In this document: positions 1 through 8,659 of the stretch, piece after piece
How the letters are laid out: each line of letters opens with the position of its first letter
Numbering within the stretch: position 1 is the stretch's first letter
Assembly (NCBI RefSeq): GCF_016056295.1
Contig: NZ_JAECZB010000010.1
Location: 2,475 to 66,474 of the forward strand
DNA length: 64,000 nt
Source of the DNA: Atlanticothrix silvestris CENA357
GTDB taxonomy: Bacteria; Cyanobacteriota; Cyanobacteriia; Cyanobacteriales; Nostocaceae
Direction of reading: 5' to 3'
Program-made: the position numbers and the translations under genes
Notes under the pieces: model-generated
What the model was told of the DNA's origin: nothing
Seen by the model: the letters and a program-made list of their open reading frames with translations, nothing else
The model's database searches: none

Positions 1-170
1 CTTTCTCAAATCCCAGTTTGCTTATTCATTTTGGTGTTTTCCGCAAGCAAAAAGAACTTTTACTTTCTCAAATCCCAGTTTGCTTATTCATTTTGGTGTT
101 TTCCGCAAGCAAAAAGAGGTTTTACTTTCTCAAATCCCAGTTTGCTTATTCATTTTGGTGTTTTCCGCAA
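1..170. repeat. 62-bp tandem direct repeat, about 2.7 copies, cut by the window edge
   Basis: The unit starting CTTTCTCAAATCCCAG begins at 1, 63 and 125, giving an exact 62-bp period. Copies differ by only a few bases near the junction (AAAGAACTTTT versus AAAGAGGTTTT), and the last copy decays after about position 170. The whole unit is repeated, with no variable spacer, so it is a tandem repeat and not a CRISPR array. The array may continue to the left of the window. Confidence 0.9.
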
Positions 171-405
171 GTAAACTGTGCTAATGCTTACTAAATTTAA
201 TTTTATAGATTAAGCAATAAGGTAAAGACAAAAGGACGAATATTATTCTTTTCTGAGCGAAGCCTTCTCCTCATTATTTTTTAATTAATATTTAACTAAG
301 TATAAAATTATACTTAATTGCTTAAATATGAGAAAGGCGATCGCCCCTTCTCTCCTTGTATTGCTAAACTAAAAAACAATTCTTACCCTTTGCAAAGGTA
401 GTCTT

Positions 406-1110
406 ATGACCTCTGCAACCAATCCATCCACCGACGAACTCACTCCTTTCCCAGACCATACGCAGTTGCCAGAGTCTGATGGTAAATTTGTGAAAAATTG
501 GCAAGAACATCCGCAAAGCATTTTACTAACTGACTCAATTGCTCCCGTATTGAAACAATTACATCCTGATGGGCAATATTGTATTGGTCAGGACTTGGGC
601 ATTTACTGGCGCTTAACTGACCCCCCAAAGAAAGGCGCAGAAGCACCAGATTGGTTTTATGCAGGAAATGTACCGCCCTTGCTTGATGGTCAGACACGGA
701 GGTTTTATGTACTGTGGCGAGAATACATTGCCCCGTTGATTGCCTTAGAATTTGTCTCTGGAAATGGTATGGAAGAACGAGATAAAACTCCTTGGAAGGG
801 GAAATTTTGGATTTATGAGCAGGTGATTCGTCCTCCTTTTTATGGCATTTTTGAAGTGAAAAAAGCCAGTGTGGAAGTTTATAAATTCATTGGAGGACAA
901 TATCAGCCTTTATCAACAAATGAGCGCGGACATTATCCTATCACACCCTTGGGAGTTGAGTTAGGCATTTGGCATGGAGAATATCAGAATGCGGAATTAC
1001 CTTGGCTGCGCTGGTGGGATTTGCAAGGTAATTTGTTGTTAACTGGCGATGAAAGAGCTGATCGCCTGACTGCACAATTGCGCGCTCTTGGTGTAGAACC
1101 AGAAGTATAA
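406..1110 (+). CDS. Uma2 family (DUF820) endonuclease-like protein
   Basis: A 234-residue protein of the Uma2/DUF820 family, which has a PD-(D/E)xK restriction-nuclease fold and is hugely expanded in cyanobacteria; the biological substrate is unknown. Visible family features are the acidic residue in EAPDWFY (about residue 80), ALEFVSGNG (about 118) and the basic WKGKFWIYE segment that follows. The C-terminus is short, lacking the Glu/Ala-rich coiled coil many relatives carry. The start is the first ATG after an AAAGGTAG stretch. Its stop codon abuts a kinase-gene remnant on the opposite strand, so this end may be a rearrangement junction. Family assignment is firm; activity is inferred. Confidence 0.85.
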   Translation: MTSATNPSTDELTPFPDHTQLPESDGKFVKNWQEHPQSILLTDSIAPVLKQLHPDGQYCIGQDLGIYWRLTDPPKKGAEAPDWFYAGNVPPLLDGQTRRFYVLWREYIAPLIALEFVSGNGMEERDKTPWKGKFWIYEQVIRPPFYGIFEVKKASVEVYKFIGGQYQPLSTNERGHYPITPLGVELGIWHGEYQNAELPWLRWWDLQGNLLLTGDERADRLTAQLRALGVEPEV

Positions 1111-1275
1111 AGTTTTGATAACTAAGCGATCGCCATTTTTATTTTTGACCAAATAGGTGATGCCAAAGCGTCCCCTCCCCAATTCTTTTTCAATGGTGTA
1201 TTTTCCACCTTTCAAGCGATCGCCAGTTCCCCAAGCTACATCTGCAACTCCCAAAATACTTACATCAATTTTCAC
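1111..1275 (-). pseudogene. 5' remnant of a serine/threonine protein kinase gene
   Basis: On the minus strand an ATG at 1275 opens a frame with the start of a eukaryotic-type kinase domain: KYTIEKELGRGRFGITYLV (glycine-rich loop) followed by RLVIKTL (the VxK lysine). The kinase similarity stops at about position 1111, exactly where the Uma2 gene on the other strand ends. Everything after beta-strand 3, including the HRD and DFG motifs, is absent. This is the first 55 or so codons of a kinase gene cut off by a deletion or insertion junction. No function is expected. Confidence 0.7.
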
Positions 1276-1431
1276 ACAATAAAGTCTGGGGAGCCTGAGC
1301 CTAGCTTTGTAAAACTTGTATAGCCAATCTAGCGATCACACTGAGTATTCTTTCCTTCTCTTTCAAAGAGAGACCCTTGGCAAACACAAAAAGTCACAAT
1401 TAGGTAAAATTGTGTAAAGTAATCTCTGCGT

Positions 1432-2529
1432 ATGTTAACTAAAGGTCTCAGCAAGCCCATGCAACTGAAACTCAGTGCATCTCGACTTCCCTTCGCTCCC
1501 CTATTGTTAATTGCCCCCTTTTTCCTGTGGGGAACGGCGATGGTAGCTATGAAAGGAGTAATACCCCACACCACACCCTTATTTATGGCTGGTGTGCGTT
1601 TGTTGCCGGCGGGGGTATTAATTCTGATTACAGCCGCATTGATGGGTAGACCCCAGCCTAAGGGTTGGGCTGCATGGCTGTGGATCACCTTATTTGCTTT
1701 GGTCGATGGCACGCTGTTTCAAGGCTTTTTGGCCGAGGGATTAGTCAGAACTAGTGCTGGGTTAGGTTCAGTAATGATTGATTCTCAGCCCTTGGCTGTG
1801 GCTTTGCTCTCGTTGTGGCTATTCCAAGAACACATCGGTTTTTGGGGATGGCTGGGGTTAGGATTGGGCGTTACAGGTATTAGTTTAATTGGCTTACCGG
1901 ATGAGTGGATTTTCCATTTATTCGATTCAGGTGTGAATGTCACGATTGGCACTTGGCAAGATTTATTTGCTAGTGGTGAATGGTTAATGCTGTTAGCGGC
2001 GCTGTCAATGGCAGTGGGAACAGTTTTGATTCGGTTTGTGTGTAAATATACAGACCCTGTGACAGCTACAGGATGGCACATGATCATTGGGGGATTGCCA
2101 TTATGGGGAATTTCATCAATTTTAGAGTCGCAGCAATGGCAAAATCTCGTATTTGCTGATTGGATGGCTTTGAGTTATGCCACAATCTTTGGTAGTGCGA
2201 TCGCTTACGGGTTATTTTTCTATTTTGCCTCTAGTGGTAGTCTTACCAGTCTCAGTTCTCTTACCTTCCTCACCCCCGTTTTTGCTCTACTATTTGGCAA
2301 TCTATTCTTGTCAGAAGTACTTAGTTCGCTACAGTGGGCGGGAGTTTTCTTGACTTTAATTAGTATCTATCTCATCAATCAACGTGATACCTTGTCAGGA
2401 AAACAAAACATGGTGATTATCGAGGAAAAAACGACTACACAACAGCCAACAATTTTAGAAGCATCTGCTAAGAAGTTGAACCCCGTAACCTTATCGGTCA
2501 GAGAATCGGAGCCAGACATTTTGCCCTGA
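1432..2529 (+). CDS. EamA/DMT-superfamily transporter
   Basis: A 365-residue inner-membrane protein with about ten hydrophobic helices in two EamA-type halves (roughly residues 20-145 and 180-315). The FLWGTAMVAMKG start of helix 1 and the conserved glycine-rich helix ends are typical of drug/metabolite exporters. The substrate cannot be read from sequence. A hydrophilic tail of about 45 residues follows the last helix. An ATG at 1459 (MQLKLS) is an alternative start. The gene stands alone, with heptamer repeats downstream. Confidence 0.88.
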   Translation: MLTKGLSKPMQLKLSASRLPFAPLLLIAPFFLWGTAMVAMKGVIPHTTPLFMAGVRLLPAGVLILITAALMGRPQPKGWAAWLWITLFALVDGTLFQGFLAEGLVRTSAGLGSVMIDSQPLAVALLSLWLFQEHIGFWGWLGLGLGVTGISLIGLPDEWIFHLFDSGVNVTIGTWQDLFASGEWLMLLAALSMAVGTVLIRFVCKYTDPVTATGWHMIIGGLPLWGISSILESQQWQNLVFADWMALSYATIFGSAIAYGLFFYFASSGSLTSLSSLTFLTPVFALLFGNLFLSEVLSSLQWAGVFLTLISIYLINQRDTLSGKQNMVIIEEKTTTQQPTILEASAKKLNPVTLSVRESEPDILP

Positions 2530-2576
2530 CTCGGTAGAGAACAGGAAAGCAAGAATTTTCCAATACTCAATGCCTT

Positions 2577-2615
2577 TGACAACTGACAACTAACTACTGA
2601 CTACTGACTACTGAT
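2577..2615. repeat. Heptameric short tandem repeats (TGACAACT/TGACTACT type)
   Basis: Tandem degenerate 7-mers (TGACAAC, TAACTAC, TGACTAC) sit in the gap after the transporter gene. This is the short tandemly repeated repetitive sequence class common in Nostocales intergenic DNA. The same class recurs at about 15940, 18446, 30764 and 40441. Confidence 0.8.
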
Positions 2616-2707
2616 TTTTGTGTCACACTAAAAGTTAACATTTGGTCAGCTTGAAGTTATTGTAATATCCATGACTTCAAAAGCACATTCAGGCTGCAAC
2701 TTCCAAT

Positions 2708-3904
2708 ATGAGGCAATGTTATTCCTCAGTCTTAATATTTACCTGTTTGACTTGCCTGGGATTTTACCCAAATCGCGCAAGCACAGCTACCCCTAACTTA
2801 TTACCGCAAAAAATAGCACAAGCTAGTTCTAAAGTTCCTACTCAACAAGGTGTCCTTAAACCTGGTAGTCAAGGTTTAGATGTAAAAGTGCTACAAACCC
2901 AATTGAAGAACTTAGGATATTACAATGGCTCAATAGATGGAAAATACAGCCTAAGTACACAAACTGCTGTAGCTAAATTTCAGAAAGGCAAGAATTTAAA
3001 AAGAGTAGACGGCATAGCAGATTTAGCGACTAAACGCAATCTGCGAACGGCTATGGCAGCCAAATTTAAGCCTGTCAACTCTCCGGTAATTGCCCCTTTT
3101 ACCCCAACGCCCCAACCAACTGCAAATACCACGCCCCAGCCAAATCAAAGAGGGATCATCTGGTGGTCTCTATCTGGTCTGGGAATTTTAGGAAGTATTG
3201 GCGCACTCTTGTTTTTGATGAGATGGTCTCGTCAGCTAAAACAAGGGCAACAGCCCCAAACTTCAGAACTGAAAGCTTTAAGTCCAGCAAAGGAAGACTT
3301 CGTCGTGACACCGCCTTTACAAGAATTGCACAACACACCAAATCAGCAGGGAAAGACTGCATCTGTGATCAATCAAGAAACAACAAAAGCGTCAATTTCT
3401 ACAGCAGTAGTGCCACTAGAAAAAACTTCTCGTATACCTAAAGTCAATGTCGTTGAAGAGTTGATTAAGGACTTACGCAGTACTGACCCCAAAACGCGGC
3501 GCAAGGCTGTTTGGAGCTTGAGTCAGCAAGGAGATTCGCGGGCGATTCAGCCACTAATAAATTTGATGATTGATGCTGACTCTCAAGAACGCAGCTTAAT
3601 TTTGGCAGCTTTAGCAGAAATTAACGTTCGCATACTCAAACCATTAAACCGGGCTTTAGCAATTTCAATGCAAGACGAAAGTCCCCAAGTGCGGCAAAAT
3701 GCTATCCGTGACTTGACTCGCGTCTATGACGTTATGAGTCAAATGAACCAAATGTTGAGCCACGCCTTAGAAGATCCAGATGCTGAAGTACAATCAACAG
3801 CAAAGTATGCTTTGACTCAAATGAATAAAAGTAGCTTGCCGACTCAAGCAAGTTTACCAGAAGCTATTGAAACAGATATCTGGCAGGATGACGAAATTAG
3901 CTAA
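2708..3904 (+). CDS. Peptidoglycan-binding domain, single-TM, HEAT-repeat protein
   Basis: A 398-residue protein with a modular layout: an N-terminal signal-like hydrophobic stretch (residues 5-25); a PG_binding_1 domain (about 48-118, LKPGSQGLDVKVLQTQLKNL and AVAKFQKGKNL); a Pro/Thr-rich linker; one transmembrane helix (about 149-171, IIWWSLSGLGILGSIGALLF); a polar linker; and a C-terminal block of HEAT-like repeats (about 250-385). The arrangement suggests a wall-binding head outside and a protein-interaction domain inside the cell. Role unknown. Start chosen at the only upstream ATG. Confidence 0.82.
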   Translation: MRQCYSSVLIFTCLTCLGFYPNRASTATPNLLPQKIAQASSKVPTQQGVLKPGSQGLDVKVLQTQLKNLGYYNGSIDGKYSLSTQTAVAKFQKGKNLKRVDGIADLATKRNLRTAMAAKFKPVNSPVIAPFTPTPQPTANTTPQPNQRGIIWWSLSGLGILGSIGALLFLMRWSRQLKQGQQPQTSELKALSPAKEDFVVTPPLQELHNTPNQQGKTASVINQETTKASISTAVVPLEKTSRIPKVNVVEELIKDLRSTDPKTRRKAVWSLSQQGDSRAIQPLINLMIDADSQERSLILAALAEINVRILKPLNRALAISMQDESPQVRQNAIRDLTRVYDVMSQMNQMLSHALEDPDAEVQSTAKYALTQMNKSSLPTQASLPEAIETDIWQDDEIS

Positions 3905-3928
3905 AGTTGCGATTGCAAAAAGAGAACT

Positions 3929-4066
3929 ATGCGTCCAACAATTCGCTTCCACAATGGTCGAGTAGACCAATTTGCCATATTAACTAATCGACTGCGCTCA
4001 ATCCAGTGCGGAAAAGCTGGTTCATATCTTGCACCATCTAATAAAATCAATAATCTCTGCTTATAG
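3929..4066 (+). CDS. Possible 45-residue ORF, unrecognised
   Basis: A short ATG-initiated frame (MRPTIRFHNGRVDQFAIL...) lies 25 bases after the HEAT protein gene on the same strand. It is basic and not obviously membrane-bound. It could be a genuine small protein, the truncated start of a lost gene, or chance. No family is recognised. Confidence 0.25.
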   Translation: MRPTIRFHNGRVDQFAILTNRLRSIQCGKAGSYLAPSNKINNLCL

Positions 4067-4230
4067 ATAGTTAAAATAGTGCAGTCAGTCTACTCTGAAT
4101 TTATCGGATTTGCTACATCGATAGGCTTTTAGGATAAAGTCTAATTGAAAATAATCAACAGTCTCATTCATGGTATATCCCAGCAGCAATTTTTTTCATC
4201 AATAGATTGGAGGGGACTTCAAATATTGAT

Positions 4231-4371
4231 GTTGCTGAATCATGGGATGAAATTTGATTTATTAGAATCTCAAACTCCTTATCCTCTCTGCCCCTCCCTT
4301 TAGGTGACGCTCTCTACGAGACGCTAAGCGTTAGCGGAGCTTTCGCTAACTTTCCCGCAATTATGCAACTC
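4231..4371. mobile_element. Degenerate miniature inverted-repeat element, family A (GTTGCTGAATCATG ... ATGCAAC)
   Basis: The left end GTTGCTGAATCATGG and the interior TTATTAGAATCTCAAAC match, in reverse complement, the element at 25867-26024. The right end TTTCCCGCAATTATGCAAC matches the other terminus of that element. Together these mark a diverged full-length copy of about 140 bp. There is no open reading frame inside. It lies directly beside a second element at 4390. Confidence 0.65.
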
Positions 4372-4379
4372 CCAGATAT

Positions 4380-4523
4380 CATATCGAGTCAATGCTTCTC
4401 GGTTAAAGGGAAAAGGGGAAGGGGGAAAGGGAAAGAAAAAACCTTTAACCCTTCCCCTTTAACCTTTTCCCAAAACCCGATCCGAATTAAAAATACTTAA
4501 GCGAGAAGTATTGCATATCGAGT
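4380..4523. mobile_element. Miniature inverted-repeat element, family B, with 10-bp direct flanks
   Basis: The body runs 4390-4513. Its ends are near-perfect inverted repeats, CAATGCTTCTCG at 4390 and CGAGAAGTATTG at 4502-4513 (one mismatch). The interior is a purine-rich run (about 4404-4440) that can pair with the pyrimidine-rich run at about 4442-4470. The sequence CATATCGAGT occurs immediately outside both ends (4380-4389 and 4514-4523), as expected of a target-site duplication. No coding capacity. Confidence 0.75.
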
Positions 4524-4753
4524 AAATAATTAATCTCTTATAGCATGAGTCTTTACTTAAACTTTATATTTATTCTTACTCAATTGATGACTTAAAGTAT
4601 TCTGCCATGTTGTCCATAGAGCCTTTTGTGTTTATAAAATTAGAGTAAAGATTGTAAGTTTTTAGTAAAAATACTTAAAATAACTTGTTTTTTTAGTTGT
4701 TATATGAAATATATAAACAAAAGTTAATTATTGTTAAACATAACAAATTAATT

Positions 4754-6280
4754 ATGTTATTCAACTCTTTAGAGTTCATTTGTCTATTTCTGCCCATTAC
4801 CATATTAGGTTTCTTTGGATTAGGTCGTTTTGGATTTCGCCAAGCTGCAATTGTTTGGCTAGTCTTTACCTCTTTTATATTTTATGGTTATTGGAATGCA
4901 AACTACGTTATTCTGATTGTCTGCTCAATGATTTTCAACTATGTAATAGGAAATTTCATAGCGAAGCAATATCAATTTAATCACGAGCAAAGTAAGTTTA
5001 ACAATAATCATTTTCTATTTATAGGAATTTCGGTAAATGTTGCACTTTTGGCGTACTTTAAGTATGCAAACTTCTTTGTCAAAAATTTAAATTTATTGGC
5101 AGGCACCGAATTAACATTAGGTACTATAATACTTCCACTAGGAATTTCATTTTTTACTTTTCAACAAATTGGTTATTTAGTTGACTCTCATAAAGGTAAA
5201 ACTATAGAATATAATTTTCTTGATTATTGCTTATTTGTAATATTTTTCCCTCAGTTAATTGCAGGACCTATTGTTCATCATGAGGAAGTGTTACCGCAGT
5301 TTGCAAATAAAAATATTACAAATTTTAACTTTGCTAACATTGCTATAGGATTGACCATTTTTTCATTGGGATTATTTAAAAAAGTTATTTTAGCAGATGG
5401 CGTATCTACATACGCAACACCCATTTTTAATGCATCTGCATCAGGCACATTAATTTCTTCTTTTGAAGCTTGGTGTGGTGTCCTAGCTTATACATTTCAA
5501 CTGTACTTTGACTTCTCAGGGTACTCAGATATGGCAATTGGTATAGCTAGGATATTTGGAATAATCTTGCCTGAAAATTTTGATTCACCTTACAAAGCCA
5601 ACAGTATTATTGATTTTTGGCGACGTTGGCATATTACACTATCACGATTTCTCAAAGATTACCTCTACATTCCTCTTGGGGGAAATCGTAAGGGAGAAGT
5701 TAGACGATATGGTAACCTCATGATTACAATGCTACTTGGTGGTTTATGGCATGGTGCATCATGGATGTTTGTTATTTGGGGCGGACTACATGGCTTTTAT
5801 TTGATAGTAAATCATTTATATGCAGCTATTAAAAAGACTCTACATTTACAAAGCCGGGACAAATCGATTTGGGAAATTGCATGTTACCGAATAATTACTT
5901 TTTTATCTATAATGGTCGCTTGGATATTTTTCCGAGCAGAATCGTTAAGCGCAGCTGTTAGTATTTTGAAATCGATGCTGTCATTTGATTTGCATAATTT
6001 AACTCCTAATAATTTGTGGGGTTCTCCTGCAAATATTAATTTAATTTTTTGCGTCTTATGGCTAGTGTTATCATCAATTATTGTATGGTTTGCACCTAAT
6101 ACTCAGCAGATACTTTGGAGATATAAACCTACTCTATCAACTAAAAATAACGAAATTAAAAATATATTTTTGTGGAAGCCAAACTTGCTATGGGCAATAA
6201 GCTTAGGACTGATTTTTTTCATTGCCATATCGAAAATATTAGAAGCTAAACCGTCAGAATTTTTGTACTTTCAATTTTGA
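4754..6280 (+). CDS. MBOAT family membrane-bound O-acyltransferase (AlgI-like)
   Basis: A 508-residue polytopic membrane protein of the MBOAT family, AlgI/PatA/DltB branch, which moves acyl groups across the membrane onto polysaccharide or other envelope acceptors. It begins with MLFNSLEFICLFLPI, the family's usual N-terminus, which is why the ATG at 4754 is preferred over an upstream TTG at 4697. The family signature region FDFSGYSDMAIGIARIFG, then NFDSPYKANSIIDFWRRWHI and the catalytic-histidine segment LLGGLWHGASW, is intact at about residues 255-355. The gene is AT-rich. It is followed 9 bases later by an SGNH-like gene, its probable partner. Confidence 0.92.
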   Translation: MLFNSLEFICLFLPITILGFFGLGRFGFRQAAIVWLVFTSFIFYGYWNANYVILIVCSMIFNYVIGNFIAKQYQFNHEQSKFNNNHFLFIGISVNVALLAYFKYANFFVKNLNLLAGTELTLGTIILPLGISFFTFQQIGYLVDSHKGKTIEYNFLDYCLFVIFFPQLIAGPIVHHEEVLPQFANKNITNFNFANIAIGLTIFSLGLFKKVILADGVSTYATPIFNASASGTLISSFEAWCGVLAYTFQLYFDFSGYSDMAIGIARIFGIILPENFDSPYKANSIIDFWRRWHITLSRFLKDYLYIPLGGNRKGEVRRYGNLMITMLLGGLWHGASWMFVIWGGLHGFYLIVNHLYAAIKKTLHLQSRDKSIWEIACYRIITFLSIMVAWIFFRAESLSAAVSILKSMLSFDLHNLTPNNLWGSPANINLIFCVLWLVLSSIIVWFAPNTQQILWRYKPTLSTKNNEIKNIFLWKPNLLWAISLGLIFFIAISKILEAKPSEFLYFQF

Positions 6281-6289
6281 GACTTAAGT

Positions 6290-7324
6290 ATGTTAGATAC
6301 AAAAAAACAATCAGATTTTTTGTTAGAAAAAAGTGACCTATCAAATAGACAAAAAAGCTTTAAATCTTACTTAAAAGTTATGATTTTGTGCTTTTTAGTG
6401 GTCTTTTCGTTAGACTTGCTTGTCAGTTATTTTTTTGTTGGTAAATATATTATGGGGGCAGATAACTGGATTGCAGTTGCACAAACTCGCAAAAAAGATA
6501 TAGCTAAATCAATTTCAGGTAAAAGAATACTTATTGTTTCTGGTAGCAACGCCCTGTTTGGTATTAGTGCCAAAAAAATTTATCAAGAAACAGGAGTTCC
6601 TACAGTCAATTTGGCAACTCATGCAGCTCTTGGCGTTAAGTATACCCTGGATGATGCAAAAACTATCCTAAAAGAAGGCGACATAGTTCTTTTACCTTTA
6701 GAGTATAGTACCTATACTTGGGGAGGTAATTTTAATGAAACATACCTGAAACATGTTTTGTCCCATGATACAAACTATTTTAATAATTTAAGTATTTCTG
6801 CTAAATTCAATCATGTCATTCAGTTATCGAATATAGACATTTTGTCAAGTTTAGTTTTATATAAAGACCAACAAGAAGTCTTGTCTGAATTAAAAGCAAA
6901 AGCTTTAAAGAAAAAATGTTATACCGGTTTTACTCTAAATGAATTTGGAGATGAGCTTTGTAATATTGGTCAGAAGCCATTAGATGTTATGCCTAATGCC
7001 TTAAAAATTCCAAAAAATTACACAATTGATCCAACAGGAGTTATTGCAGAGTTTCTTGATTGGTGCAAACAAAACAAAATTAAAGTATTAGCTCTTTATC
7101 CTGTAATGCAAAAACAAGATCAATATCAAAAAGAGAAATATCAAATATTCTTTAATAAAATTAAAGAATATTATCAGTACAATGGCACCCTTCTCCTTGG
7201 TGACCCTTATCAAGCAACTTTGCCCAATGAACTAATGTTTAATACCCAATATCATCCTAACGATCGCGGCAGAGATATAAGAACCCAACAAATCATATCT
7301 TTGATTAAACCATATATTAAATAA
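6290..7324 (+). CDS. SGNH-hydrolase-like membrane-anchored partner of the MBOAT protein
   Basis: A 344-residue protein with one N-terminal signal anchor (about residues 27-50) and an extracytoplasmic domain. VSGSNALFGIS (about 82) resembles the GDS-type nucleophile block, and YHPNDRGRD (about 327) resembles the C-terminal DxxH block of SGNH/AlgX/DltD-like acyl-transfer partners. The gene begins 9 bases after the MBOAT stop, so an operon is likely. By analogy with alginate or peptidoglycan O-acetylation it would transfer the acyl group outside the membrane. The acceptor is unknown. Confidence 0.7.
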   Translation: MLDTKKQSDFLLEKSDLSNRQKSFKSYLKVMILCFLVVFSLDLLVSYFFVGKYIMGADNWIAVAQTRKKDIAKSISGKRILIVSGSNALFGISAKKIYQETGVPTVNLATHAALGVKYTLDDAKTILKEGDIVLLPLEYSTYTWGGNFNETYLKHVLSHDTNYFNNLSISAKFNHVIQLSNIDILSSLVLYKDQQEVLSELKAKALKKKCYTGFTLNEFGDELCNIGQKPLDVMPNALKIPKNYTIDPTGVIAEFLDWCKQNKIKVLALYPVMQKQDQYQKEKYQIFFNKIKEYYQYNGTLLLGDPYQATLPNELMFNTQYHPNDRGRDIRTQQIISLIKPYIK

Positions 7325-7350
7325 GCAAATAACGCTAAACATATTTAAAT

Positions 7351-7374
7351 GCACCGCGAGTTACCTCACGGTGC
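7351..7374. terminator. Bidirectional hairpin between convergent genes
   Basis: GCACCGCGAG and CTCACGGTGC form a stem with a TTAC loop and one mismatch. It is followed by TTGTCTTTC and lies exactly between the convergent SGNH gene and the minus-strand gene at 7392. Confidence 0.7.
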
Positions 7375-7391
7375 TTGTCTTTCACTTTGAC

Positions 7392-7805
7392 TTATTTCTT
7401 GGATGCAAGAAACTGGGATACATCTGCATGTGCTAATACAACATCAGGTTCACGTTGCAGCGCAGCGTAGTATTTTCTGGCAAATGTATTACCTACCTCG
7501 GATGGTGAGATTAACATCCGGGCATTGGCAATCAAATTTTGGACATTTTCCAGCGATACGGGCTCATCTGCTACGAGGCTTTCATCAATTTGGACAACTA
7601 GTTCAGAAATGCTATGTAGCCAAGCAAATTGTTCATGGTTGATAACAAGTTGCAGGAGTTCTCTATTTGATACTCGTCCACTAACTTGTTCGTAGGCGAT
7701 GCGTTCTGTTTCAATCAACGCTTTGTGAAGATGTAGTAATTTGTTTCGTAAATCACGTAGATGTTGATGTTGGTGTATTCTTTGTTGGAGTATGTTAGAA
7801 GCCAA
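7392..7805 (-). CDS. Conserved hypothetical protein, soluble and helical
   Basis: A 137-residue predicted all-helical soluble protein, rich in His/Leu near the N-terminus (QQRIHQHQHLRDLRNKLLHLHKAL) and with no membrane segment. No functional family is recognised with certainty. The start is a TTG; the GGGAGG sequence about 10 bases upstream is a good ribosome binding site and supports it. A possible small ORF (7795-7959) overlaps its start by 11 bases. Confidence 0.7.
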   Translation of the reverse strand: MASNILQQRIHQHQHLRDLRNKLLHLHKALIETERIAYEQVSGRVSNRELLQLVINHEQFAWLHSISELVVQIDESLVADEPVSLENVQNLIANARMLISPSEVGNTFARKYYAALQREPDVVLAHADVSQFLASKK

Positions 7806-7959
7806 TTGAACTGATCCTCCCGTGGCAATAGTCTTTAATAGCTTGAATAAGTTCTGCTTTAATATTGCTTACAAATAGACAGTAGCAAACAACTGAAATA
7901 TATCTGATACGGTGGTCACGGATTTTTGAACGTTCTAGACGCGAATAACCTGGAGTCAC
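7795..7959 (-). CDS. Possible 54-residue upstream ORF, unrecognised
   Basis: A GTG-initiated minus-strand frame (VTPGYSRLERSKIRDHRI...) overlaps the start of the downstream gene by 11 bases, in the manner of coupled genes. It has a short hydrophobic patch (YISVVCYCLFVS). There is no clear ribosome binding site. It may be coding, a remnant, or chance. Confidence 0.25.
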   Translation of the reverse strand: MTPGYSRLERSKIRDHRIRYISVVCYCLFVSNIKAELIQAIKDYCHGRISSIGF

Positions 7960-8013
7960 ACTTAATCTTAAGTAATTAAGTTAGTTTCTGTAACACCCCA
8001 TAATCAAAGTTAT

Positions 8014-8049
8014 GTTGTTATACAACTCTTTTATATGATTAATCATATA
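8014..8049. promoter_or_regulatory. Two palindromes upstream of the padR gene, candidate operator
   Basis: GTTGTTATACAAC (8014-8026) and the perfect 18-bp palindrome TATATGATTAATCATATA (8032-8049) lie 65-100 bases before the PadR start. PadR regulators bind AT-rich dyads in their own promoters, so autoregulation through these sites is a reasonable inference. They are seen in the sequence; binding is not shown. Confidence 0.5.
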
Positions 8050-8115
8050 TTAACATAAGATTATATAAGAAAGAACAGATATGGTTTCCACTAATTTACT
8101 TTCGGAAAACCGCCT

Positions 8116-8652
8116 ATGTCTTTAGCGCACGCAATTTTAGGTCTCCTTCAGCAAGAAAAAATGACAGGTTATGACCTGAAAATAAACTGCTTTGATCAAT
8201 GTATTGCCCACTTGTGGCCAGCAGACCAAGCGCAAATCTATAGAACCCTCGATAAGCTTGAGGCACAAGGCTGGATTACTTGTACAGTTGAAATTCAGCG
8301 TGATCGCCCCAACCGAAAGGTGTATAGTACAACTGAAGCCGGAAAAGCTGAATTAATTCGGTGGCTGCAATGCCCTCAGCCATTACCGACGGTACGAGAA
8401 CCGTTGCTTGTGCAGTTATTTTTTGCGGCTCAACTACCTAATGAAGCAATCATTAATTTACTAAAACAACAGCTAGTAGTTCACGGTGAAAAGATGGTCA
8501 ATTGTCAAGCAATCAAGGTGCTACCTCTCAATGATGCATCTGTAAATCGTGAGCAAGTTATGCATCAACTGGTGCTGGACTTAATTACGCAACGAGAGCA
8601 AACTTACATTGATTGGTTGAAGACGGCTATTGAGGTTATTGGTAATAATTAA
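8116..8652 (+). CDS. PadR family transcriptional regulator
   Basis: A 178-residue protein with an N-terminal winged helix of the PadR type: LAHAILGLLQQEKMTGYDL at the start, the AQIYRTLDKLEAQGWI recognition-helix region (about 45-62) and the wing RKVYSTTEAGKAEL (about 73-88). A C-terminal helical Vir_act_alpha_C-like dimerisation region follows. It is probably a repressor of itself and of the aminotransferase gene 7 bases downstream. The ligand is unknown. Two palindromes at 8014-8049 are candidate operator sites. Confidence 0.9.
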   Translation: MSLAHAILGLLQQEKMTGYDLKINCFDQCIAHLWPADQAQIYRTLDKLEAQGWITCTVEIQRDRPNRKVYSTTEAGKAELIRWLQCPQPLPTVREPLLVQLFFAAQLPNEAIINLLKQQLVVHGEKMVNCQAIKVLPLNDASVNREQVMHQLVLDLITQREQTYIDWLKTAIEVIGNN

Positions 8653-8659
8653 TATTTCT

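Noticed and set aside
1-170. Possible CRISPR array at the left edge
   Set aside because: The entire 62-bp unit repeats with almost no variation; there are no distinct spacers.
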